A stretch of 64,000 nt of DNA from SIG78 sp045585955 (GTDB lineage: Bacteria; Verrucomicrobiota; Lentisphaeria; Victivallales; Victivallaceae), in contig JAZMZK010000010.1 of assembly GCA_045585955.1 (NCBI GenBank), positions 1 to 64,000 on the forward strand, read 5' to 3'. A program made the position numbers and the translations under genes. Below the pieces are notes generated by a model that was given only the letters and a program-made list of their open reading frames with translations, was not told the origin of the DNA and did not search any database. This document shows positions 1 to 6,943 of this stretch, piece by piece; position 1 is the stretch's first letter; the number at the start of each line of letters is the position of its first letter.

Positions 1-741
1 TTGATCGAACTGTTGGTGGTCATCGCTATTATTGCCATATTGGCGGCAATGCTTCTGCCTGCACTTTCCGCAGCCCGGGCTGCTGCAAAGACTTCGGCAT
101 GTCTGGCAAACCTCAAGCAGATGAACTTTGCCATGAACAGCTATTCCGCCGCCAATGAAGGCTGGATCATCAGCTCCACTATGGATGGTGAAGCCGGTAC
201 CAACTGGCTGCCGCGGCTCCTGCCCCATGTAAGCAGCGACCAAGCCAAAGCCTCCTATGCTGGCGAAACTACCAAACATACTTACGCCATCTTCAGCTGT
301 CCATCGGAATCCACCGGGTTCAACCCCGGGATCAATAATAAAAAATTCAGTTACTCCCACTATGGGCACAACTCTATCGGGTATGGATACAACAGCATGA
401 AAACCGCTGCCAACAGTACCACCCACCCCTTTATCCCCCGTACCGAAAGCTCGCTGCTGCAACCGGATCTGGCGGTAACATTCATGGATACAGCCAATCG
501 GGCACAGCCGGATATCCGCTGGCTCGCCCGGGGCTATGTGGGCTGGCGGCACGGCGGCGACACCACCTTTATCGAAAGTGACGACGGCAAACAGCTTTTT
601 TATGACAACGGCACCGCCGCCAACAGCGGTTTTTACGATGGCCATGCCGAAACGGTGGAACGCAAGCGGGTGACCGACCGTTTCCAATGGTTCCAGAACG
701 GTATACTCTATTTGGACGGCAAAAAAGTTAAAGATAAATAA
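1..741 (+). CDS. Pseudopilin-like (prepilin N-terminal, H-X9-DG class) protein, 5' truncated
   Basis: The reading frame is open from base 1 and begins LIELLVVIAIIAIL, so the start codon and the short basic leader with the FT before the cleavage site lie outside the window. The hydrophobic helix of a type IV prepilin/pseudopilin is followed by ALSAAR and a globular domain. Near the C-terminus WRHGG is separated by a long insertion from FYDGH, a stretched version of the H-X9-DG motif. The family is abundant in Lentisphaerota and Planctomycetota; its members are presumed to be processed by prepilin peptidase and held in the inner membrane. It probably ends an operon that begins upstream of the window. 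Confidence 0.9.
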   Translation: MIELLVVIAIIAILAAMLLPALSAARAAAKTSACLANLKQMNFAMNSYSAANEGWIISSTMDGEAGTNWLPRLLPHVSSDQAKASYAGETTKHTYAIFSCPSESTGFNPGINNKKFSYSHYGHNSIGYGYNSMKTAANSTTHPFIPRTESSLLQPDLAVTFMDTANRAQPDIRWLARGYVGWRHGGDTTFIESDDGKQLFYDNGTAANSGFYDGHAETVERKRVTDRFQWFQNGILYLDGKKVKDK

Positions 742-744
742 AGG

Positions 745-781
745 GTTTTGCTGAATATTTTCAGTTACCCGCAAGCAAAAC
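745..781. terminator. Weak bidirectional hairpin between convergent genes
   Basis: GTTTTGCT (745-752) pairs with AGCAAAAC (774-781), and a nested CTGAA/TTCAG stem lies between them. It sits exactly between the stop of the pseudopilin gene and the stop of the convergent LacI-type gene. No long T run follows on either strand, so it is only a possible terminator. Confidence 0.4.
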
Positions 782-1816
782 TCAATTCTGCGAACGGGTG
801 CTGGCACGCACTATCAATTCCGGCTTGATGTATTCGGCAGTTTCTTTGCAGCCCCGCATCATGTTGAAAAGTTTTTTCATGGCAAGTTCGCCCATTTTAT
901 AAAAGTTCTGGCGGATGGCGGTTATGGCTGGATATGCACACTCCATCCAAATTGAGTCATCATAGCTTATGAGCTTGATTTTTTTGCCGATCGCCACACC
1001 TTTGCTCTGAAAATAGTTGTGCAAGGTCAACGCCGAATACATGCCGTCCACAAACACCCCCACCGGTTCCGGCGTGCTCCAATCAGTGAGCCGCTCGATC
1101 TGCCCGATCAACCCTTCGGTATCAAACTCCGTTTTGCGGACAATGGTGTTGTAAAGCACCCGGTGAGTGTTCAACGCTTCGCAGCAGCCCAGCAATCGCT
1201 CGTAACGGTAGTTGGTATAGCCGAAGCCCAGCAGAAAATTCTCTCTGCACCCCAGCTCGGCAAGGTGTTCACCGGCAAGTTTGCCGCCGTAAAAATTGTC
1301 GATTTTTACCGATACCGCCGGAAAATCATCCGGTGCGTTATTATGCACTATGACCAATGGGGCTTCCCGTTTGCGAAATTTTTCGTACATTTCCATAAAA
1401 GCCGGTTCCTCGCTTTTATCTGACGGATAATAGCTTACTGCCCCGATGGAACGGCTGTTGGCTCCGTGATTATCCCAGAACTGCCGGAAACTTTCGCCAT
1501 CCACCGAGTTATAGCAATATATGGGCGTATCGCTTTTACGGGCAACATAATTTACTGCCTCAAGCATCTCCTGACCTAAAACCCCGGTACTGCCCGGCAC
1601 AAAAACGCCCACCGCCCCCAGCGACCGCTTTTTCTTAAACGACTGCCGGGGCATCCAGCCCAGCTTGCGGGCAACGGCTACAATATTTGCCGCTGTTTCT
1701 GCCGCCACAGTGCGGTTCTGCAATATATCATTGCTCAAAGCACGGGAAACCACCGCCACGGAGAAACCGGAAGCGTCGGCAATTTCCTGCAAAGTAATGT
1801 GTTTATTCCTGTTCAT
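782..1816 (-). CDS. LacI family transcriptional regulator
   Basis: A 344-aa protein when started at the ATG at 1816, which begins MNRNKHITLQEIADASGFSV, a normal LacI helix-turn-helix (TLQEIADASGFSVAVVSRAL) at the N-terminus. A longer open frame reaches 1927, but it overlaps a near-perfect promoter and adds only AT-rich filler. The hinge is followed by a periplasmic-binding-protein-like sensor domain (GAVGVFVPGS, then LISYDDS and AITAIRQN near the end). It is transcribed divergently from the eight-gene glycan operon starting at 2020 and is its probable sugar-responsive repressor. The -10 box ends about 10 bp before the ATG, so the mRNA may be leaderless. Confidence 0.9.
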   Translation of the reverse strand: MNRNKHITLQEIADASGFSVAVVSRALSNDILQNRTVAAETAANIVAVARKLGWMPRQSFKKKRSLGAVGVFVPGSTGVLGQEMLEAVNYVARKSDTPIYCYNSVDGESFRQFWDNHGANSRSIGAVSYYPSDKSEEPAFMEMYEKFRKREAPLVIVHNNAPDDFPAVSVKIDNFYGGKLAGEHLAELGCRENFLLGFGYTNYRYERLLGCCEALNTHRVLYNTIVRKTEFDTEGLIGQIERLTDWSTPEPVGVFVDGMYSALTLHNYFQSKGVAIGKKIKLISYDDSIWMECAYPAITAIRQNFYKMGELAMKKLFNMMRGCKETAEYIKPELIVRASTRSQN

Positions 1817-1825
1817 AATAAAAAT

Positions 1826-1854
1826 ATTATAACACACAAAAATACAAATTTCAA
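1826..1854 (-). promoter_or_regulatory. Promoter of the LacI-type gene
   Basis: On the minus strand TTGAAA (1854-1849), a 17-bp spacer and TATAAT (1831-1826) form a near-consensus sigma-70 promoter. Predicted initiation near 1819 leaves only about three bases before the ATG at 1816. Confidence 0.7.
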
Positions 1855-1943
1855 GAAAATATCGCACTTTTTCTACAAAAAATAATTTTTTGTAAATAAA
1901 ACCACAATTTTTATTGAAAAATATCACAAAATAAAATAAATAC

Positions 1944-1972
1944 TTGAAAAGGTCACCCTTTTATATTATAAT
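1944..1972 (+). promoter_or_regulatory. Promoter of the 2020-16478 operon
   Basis: TTGAAA (1944-1949), 17-bp spacer, TATAAT (1967-1972). The start codon at 2020 with GAAAGGA upstream follows at a normal distance. This is the only clear promoter seen before the eight closely spaced + strand genes. Confidence 0.75.
1947..1962. promoter_or_regulatory. Candidate operator between -35 and -10
   Basis: AAAAGG-TCAC-CCTTTT is a 6+4+6 inverted repeat lying between the -35 and -10 boxes of the operon promoter. The position would let a bound repressor block RNA polymerase. The divergent LacI-type regulator is the obvious candidate, but the site lacks the central CG common in LacI operators. Confidence 0.35.
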
Positions 1973-2019
1973 AGCAATAAAAATTTTACTATTACAAAAT
2001 AACCGAAAGGACTTTACAA

Positions 2020-2724
2020 ATGAAAAAGAGTGCTGTTCTCGCCATTTTGACTCTCGCCGTAAGCTGTGCTTTTGCCGCTATCCCGGAACCGGCAATCAAC
2101 ATCAACTTTACCGGCGGTGATTTTGCCGCCATCAAAGACCAGTCTGCCAACAACTGCAAAGTGGCAGTTGCCAGTAAAGAAAAATTATCATGGGTCGAAG
2201 AAAACGGCGAAAAGATCCTCTCTTTTTCCGGCGATGCCAAACAGCCCCGGGGCGTGGTGCTGGTGTTTCCGCCCAAAACTTTCAAGATCAGCAACGGTTT
2301 TACCCTCTTTTTCAAGATAAAGACTGCTGCCAACCATAATCAGAAGGCACGCATTCAGCTCTGCCAGTACGGCTACGGTGCTGATAAAATCAACGGTTTT
2401 TCCATCTTCCTGTTCTGGAAAGCTTTCCATTGCCGCTATGGAGCTGATGCCAAAACCACCGTTGCCACCAATGCCAAAGCCAATTTGATCAAGCCCGACA
2501 CCTGGTACGATGCGGTAATGACCTACAACGGCAAAAACATCACTCTTTATTTGAACGGCAAAGTGGTCAAGAGTGCCCCCGCAGTTATTCCGGAAATCAA
2601 GAACACTTTCACCATCGGTGCAACTGCCAACCGGGGCGGCGGCTACGCTTTTCAGGGGCTGGTCAAAAATATGAAGCTCTACGAAAAAGCCCTCTCGCCG
2701 GAAGAAGTTATTGAACTCAAGTAA
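2020..2724 (+). CDS. Secreted LamG/concanavalin-like domain protein
   Basis: A 234-aa protein with a signal peptide (MKKSAVLAILTLAVSCAFA, cleavage before AIPEP) and one laminin-G-like jelly-roll filling the rest. Typical LamG features are visible: FKISNGFTLFFKIKTA, DTWYDAVMTYNGKNITLYLNG and the closing FQGLVKNMKLYEKALSPEEV. Such domains usually bind carbohydrate; no catalytic residues are evident. First gene of the operon, with GAAAGGA ahead of the ATG. A close paralogue of the same length lies at 9834, and both share the opening GDxAAIKDxSxNxCKV, which suggests duplication within the operon. Confidence 0.85.
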   Translation: MKKSAVLAILTLAVSCAFAAIPEPAININFTGGDFAAIKDQSANNCKVAVASKEKLSWVEENGEKILSFSGDAKQPRGVVLVFPPKTFKISNGFTLFFKIKTAANHNQKARIQLCQYGYGADKINGFSIFLFWKAFHCRYGADAKTTVATNAKANLIKPDTWYDAVMTYNGKNITLYLNGKVVKSAPAVIPEIKNTFTIGATANRGGGYAFQGLVKNMKLYEKALSPEEVIELK

Positions 2725-2744
2725 TCTAAAACGGGGATCACGGC

Positions 2745-5700
2745 ATGAAAAAAACGGCATTATTGCTTGGCTTGACCTTGACTGCATCGGCACTTTGGGC
2801 GGGTGATTTCACAGTTTCAGGTAATGGTACTGACCTGAAAGCCGAACTTGACGGCAAGGAACTGCTTAAAAACATTCAGGTCTTTACCGGCTCGCTCAAA
2901 TTCGGCAAAGCTCCGGTCAAAACTTCGGTAACGGAAACTCCAACTGGCAAAGTTTACAATATCTGGAACAGCGATCCAGCCACCCGGTTCCGGTTGGAGA
3001 TCGCCGCCGTCGAACAGGGCAAACACCTTGAATTGACTTTTCTGACCGAAGCGGATGCTTACAGCATCTACCGCCCCCGGAGCATCAAGGCCCAGCTGCC
3101 TTTCGATATTTTTGCCGGGGCAAAATACACTGCCAGAGTGGGTCGTGCCAGCCGGGTCAAAACAGTCAGCGGCACTATTCCTGCGGATCTTGCCAACGGC
3201 AAAGCCATCTTGCCCGCCAACTGCCGACAGGTGGCGTTAGATAGTCCCAAATACGGCAAACTGGTCATCGACTTCAATGTGCTGGGAGCCGGGGATTTTC
3301 TTTCGGATTACAGCAATGGTGCGATCAAAGGGTTTGGCTTCTTGCAGAAAAAAGGCGAATATGCCGAACTTAACAGCGGAACCACGCTGCCGGAGTGCGG
3401 CGGTCATGTAGGTACAAAAATCCGTTTTTACCGGGGCTCTGACAGCGACTTTGCCAAATATCACGCCGTGACCCAGCTGGCGTACACCGCCGAATACCCC
3501 TGCCGCCGGATCTATCATTTTGGCGGCAACAATGCGGGTAAAAAATATACTCCGGCAGCTGCCGACAAATCGCTCCAATGGCTCTCCGGAACACCGGAAA
3601 CTGTTGCCAAAGCTCAAGATGGGGCTTTTTACGGGGCGGCAACCGGCAAAAATGGTATTCTCAAGATCGGCAACCTCAATCCCGGTCTTTACTGGGTGAC
3701 ATTCGGTGCAGGCAATTTCCAGAAAGTTGACAATAAATTCGATATAACTTTCAACAATGTGAAAATTGCAGAAAATATTACCGTCCCGGCAAGAAAAGCT
3801 ATCACCGCCAGCCGGGCGATTTGGGTGGATGGCAACACAGCCGAGCTGAAACTTGAGGGTAAATACCTGATTTCCACACTGGGTTTGCAATACATCATGT
3901 CCAACTGGGAAGATAACTCCATACGCAAAAAGCTCTGGAAAGTCGATGGTTTTGAACCCGCAGTAGTTTACCGCAACAATCATTATAAACCTGCTGTAAA
4001 ATACACCACCAGTCTGCAAACTTTTGACCTGCCCTTCCCCGGCATGGAAGCGGCAAATCCGGCTAAAGCGGAAGCTCCGGTGCAAGCTGCCGGCAATCCT
4101 GACCGCCCCGGCATGAAGTGGCGTTATACCGCTAAAATCAGTGCATGGGGCCCCGGCAATCAGGGTACGCTCAACGAATACATGCAGCCCGAAGCCATGC
4201 AAAGACGCCTTGACGAACTGCAAAGCAAAGGGGTCAACGCCATACTCGTAAGCAGTATGCTGTCACGCCACACCTATTTTGCCCATCTTGACCGGGCGGC
4301 AGAAAATCTCCGCAAACTTACAGAAGAAGCCCACAAACGCAATATGAAAGTCATTGACCATCAGGACTTGACGCTGTTGTGGAATGTGGATGCCGGATAC
4401 CGGGTGGCAAGCGAACGGCTGGACGAACTCAATACATCCATAGACAGTATGCTGCCGGGACCTCAATTCTGTATAATGAACCCCAAATTCAAAGCGTATT
4501 ACAAAAAGTATTTGCAGGATTTCATCCGCCGGACTCAAGTGGATTGTCTGATGATCGACGAAGCCCACTTCTTCCCCCACGGCTGTGGCTGCAGTTACTG
4601 CCGGGAAGCGTTCCATAAAGATACCGGATTGTATCTGCCGGTCAATGAATTGGATGAACGCATCGGCGACCAGACCGATGAACTCTGGAAACGCTTTGCA
4701 GTCTGGCACAAACGCAAAGTGGGCGATAATTGGAAAGAGCTGAAACTTGCCGCCAGAGAGGTCGATCCTGATTTCTCCTTTATGGCATACAGCACCCACT
4801 ACGGTTTTACCAGCAACTGGAGTTCGCTGGCTTTGGGTCTTGACCTTACAGAATTTGCCCGGGGCGTGGATTTTCTCGGCACAGAGATCATGACCCGCGA
4901 TGTGCTTTACAGCCACCGGGCATTGATACCGTTCCGCAAGATGAAAGAGGTGTTGACTTTTGAATACAACACCCCGATTTTCGGCTTGGTCTACAACAAC
5001 AGCAACTGGGATCTGGGTTATTTCGGCTGGGCGGTAAACAATATGAACGCTCAAAGCACCTGGGAAACCATCGAAAAGTGCCCCGCCGGGAAAAGCGATT
5101 ATCCGGCATTTGTCCGTGATAACATGGATTACTCCACCAGCAAAAGAGTTGCCAATGCCGCCTTGCTCTTCCCCATTCAGAGCCGGGATTGGAACCGGGG
5201 CGTAAGCATGCTGCCCGAACTTATGGGGACAGCTCAAGTGCTGGAAAAACTCCACATACCATACAAGATGATCGGCGACATGAGCCTTTCTGCCGGCAAG
5301 CTCAAAGAGTTCAAACTGCTGTTTGTGGGCAGTGCCAACTGCCTCTCGGATAAACAGCTGGCAGTCATCAAAGAATTTGCCCGCAAGGGCGGCACGGTCA
5401 TAACCGGAGCCACCGCCGCATGGCAGGATGAAATCGGCAATTTCCGCAGCAAGTGGGGCTTTGCCGATGTTTACGGCTACGACATCGTGCCGGTAAAATT
5501 CCGCAAATACGGCAATTTGCCGGAAAGCAGTACCCAACTGCTGAAAAAATACAATCTGGTTCCTTCTGCCAGCGGCAAGTACGGAACCAGCCAAGCCGTT
5601 GTTTACGCTGACCCGGCCAAGAAGATACCTGCGGTATTGGAAAAATCCTACGGCAAAGGCAAATTCATCCATCACGCCGGAATGTTCACCAGCAATCTTT

Positions 5701-6134
5701 GTGCCAACGAATACGGCTGGATGAAAAAATATGATTTCAAATTGGATAAAGCATTGGAAGAATTCTGCAAAAAGCTCTTCCGCAAAGAGTTCGCTCCTGC
5801 CGACAGCGGCTTCAAGGTCAAAGCCCCGGAAGGTGTTTACACCACCTGGTACAAAACTGCCGATGGCGATGTTATCCACCTTTTGAACGCCACCGGCGGC
5901 AATGCCAAATTGGGTCAAGTGATGAAAGGCACCACGCCGGAAGTGCCATTCCCGGCAATAAAAGAAGATATTGTAATTTCTATTCCGGCACCCCAGGTAA
6001 AAACCATTTACGCCGCCTCGCCGGACTTTGCCGGACGCAAGGAGCTGAAGTATCAGTTTAATGGCAAAACTTTGAGCATAACTTTACCCAAAGAGCTGCT
6101 CAAAGCCTACACATTGATCTGGATAAAAAAGTAA
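2745..6134 (+). CDS. Large secreted glycoside-hydrolase-like protein (1129 aa)
   Basis: Signal peptide MKKTALLLGLTLTASALWA, then about 430 residues rich in predicted beta structure, then a TIM-barrel-like region at about 455-770. Within it LMIDEAHFFPHGCGC (about 600) resembles an acidic catalytic strand and is followed by a CxC..C cluster; FLGTEIM lies further on. Residues about 853-900 (ELKLLFVGSANCLSD, GGTVITG) resemble the Rossmann-like middle domain of GH42-type beta-galactosidases, and a small beta domain ends the chain. The 1139-aa protein at 18355 is a full-length paralogue sharing the DE and GTE motifs. Family and substrate are not assignable from sequence alone; a GH42/GH-A-clan relative is the best guess. 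Confidence 0.8.
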   Translation: MKKTALLLGLTLTASALWAGDFTVSGNGTDLKAELDGKELLKNIQVFTGSLKFGKAPVKTSVTETPTGKVYNIWNSDPATRFRLEIAAVEQGKHLELTFLTEADAYSIYRPRSIKAQLPFDIFAGAKYTARVGRASRVKTVSGTIPADLANGKAILPANCRQVALDSPKYGKLVIDFNVLGAGDFLSDYSNGAIKGFGFLQKKGEYAELNSGTTLPECGGHVGTKIRFYRGSDSDFAKYHAVTQLAYTAEYPCRRIYHFGGNNAGKKYTPAAADKSLQWLSGTPETVAKAQDGAFYGAATGKNGILKIGNLNPGLYWVTFGAGNFQKVDNKFDITFNNVKIAENITVPARKAITASRAIWVDGNTAELKLEGKYLISTLGLQYIMSNWEDNSIRKKLWKVDGFEPAVVYRNNHYKPAVKYTTSLQTFDLPFPGMEAANPAKAEAPVQAAGNPDRPGMKWRYTAKISAWGPGNQGTLNEYMQPEAMQRRLDELQSKGVNAILVSSMLSRHTYFAHLDRAAENLRKLTEEAHKRNMKVIDHQDLTLLWNVDAGYRVASERLDELNTSIDSMLPGPQFCIMNPKFKAYYKKYLQDFIRRTQVDCLMIDEAHFFPHGCGCSYCREAFHKDTGLYLPVNELDERIGDQTDELWKRFAVWHKRKVGDNWKELKLAAREVDPDFSFMAYSTHYGFTSNWSSLALGLDLTEFARGVDFLGTEIMTRDVLYSHRALIPFRKMKEVLTFEYNTPIFGLVYNNSNWDLGYFGWAVNNMNAQSTWETIEKCPAGKSDYPAFVRDNMDYSTSKRVANAALLFPIQSRDWNRGVSMLPELMGTAQVLEKLHIPYKMIGDMSLSAGKLKEFKLLFVGSANCLSDKQLAVIKEFARKGGTVITGATAAWQDEIGNFRSKWGFADVYGYDIVPVKFRKYGNLPESSTQLLKKYNLVPSASGKYGTSQAVVYADPAKKIPAVLEKSYGKGKFIHHAGMFTSNLCANEYGWMKKYDFKLDKALEEFCKKLFRKEFAPADSGFKVKAPEGVYTTWYKTADGDVIHLLNATGGNAKLGQVMKGTTPEVPFPAIKEDIVISIPAPQVKTIYAASPDFAGRKELKYQFNGKTLSITLPKELLKAYTLIWIKK

Positions 6135-6146
6135 GAAAGGGTGTTT

Positions 6147-6929
6147 ATGAAAAAAATCCTGTATTCCAAGAAGAAATTCACTTTGATCGAACTGTTGGTG
6201 GTTATCGCAATAATTGCCATTCTGGCGGCAATGCTTCTGCCCGCACTTTCGGCAGCCCGGGAGCGGGCAAAGTGCACCAACTGCCTCAACAACCTCAAAA
6301 GCATAGCCCTTGCCAATACTCTTTATGGCGATGACCACAACGAGTGTATTGTTATAGCAAACCGGGCACCCAATGTCAAGCCCATCTGGCGGCATGGCTG
6401 GACGGCGCTGCTTTGCGGAGTAACCCCGGAAGGCGAAGGTCTGTTTGAGGGACCTTACGGTATCAACTGGCGGAGTACCCACGAAAGCAAAGGCGGCTCC
6501 GGTTCGCCCTACGCCTGCCCCAGCCAGCCGGAGTGGACAGATACTTTTACTTACTTCCATTACATAGCCAACAACAACTTTGTCCATCAGGATAAAGCCT
6601 ACCGTTCCCACGCCATACCGGATCCGTCGGTATTGAAAATGTTTTCCGATACCGGTGTAGTCACTACTTATGTAAGTGCCTATGGTCAAAGCAGTGCCTA
6701 CCGTCACGGGGGCGGTGATCCCCGGGGTGCCACCACCCCCGGCACGCTGGATACCCCCAAACCCACTGGCGGACTTACCAATGTGGCTTTTCTGGATGGT
6801 CATGTTAAAAGTCTGACCGTGGATGAATTTGCCTACAACGGCAACTGGGCAAAAAAGCCGCCCATGCAGTACGCCGGTGATGGCGTAACTTATGCCGACA
6901 TACCTTGCAGCACAATAACTCATAATTGA
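6147..6929 (+). CDS. Pseudopilin-like H-X9-DG protein
   Basis: A 260-aa protein from the ATG at 6147, preferred over the in-frame GTG at 6141 because AAGAAAGG at 6133-6140 is then correctly spaced. Basic leader MKKILYSKKK is followed by FTLIELLVVIAIIAIL and ALSAARERAKC. The C-terminal region has YRHGGGD and then, after an insertion, NVAFLDGHV, an expanded form of the H-X9-DG motif. It lies 12 bp after the large glycosidase-like gene and 14 bp before a secreted CBM9-type gene, so it is co-transcribed with secreted glycan proteins. Confidence 0.92.
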   Translation: MKKILYSKKKFTLIELLVVIAIIAILAAMLLPALSAARERAKCTNCLNNLKSIALANTLYGDDHNECIVIANRAPNVKPIWRHGWTALLCGVTPEGEGLFEGPYGINWRSTHESKGGSGSPYACPSQPEWTDTFTYFHYIANNNFVHQDKAYRSHAIPDPSVLKMFSDTGVVTTYVSAYGQSSAYRHGGGDPRGATTPGTLDTPKPTGGLTNVAFLDGHVKSLTVDEFAYNGNWAKKPPMQYAGDGVTYADIPCSTITHN

Positions 6930-6943
6930 AATAAAAGGAAGAG

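Noticed and set aside
1817..1927. N-terminal extension of the first LacI-type protein
   Set aside because: It overlaps a near-consensus promoter and encodes AT-rich filler; the HTH begins right after the internal ATG.
4263..5918. 551-aa minus-strand frame opposite the 1129-aa secreted protein
   Set aside because: Antisense shadow: the + strand encodes a signal-peptide protein with a paralogue; the minus frame has no recognisable motif and no ribosome site.
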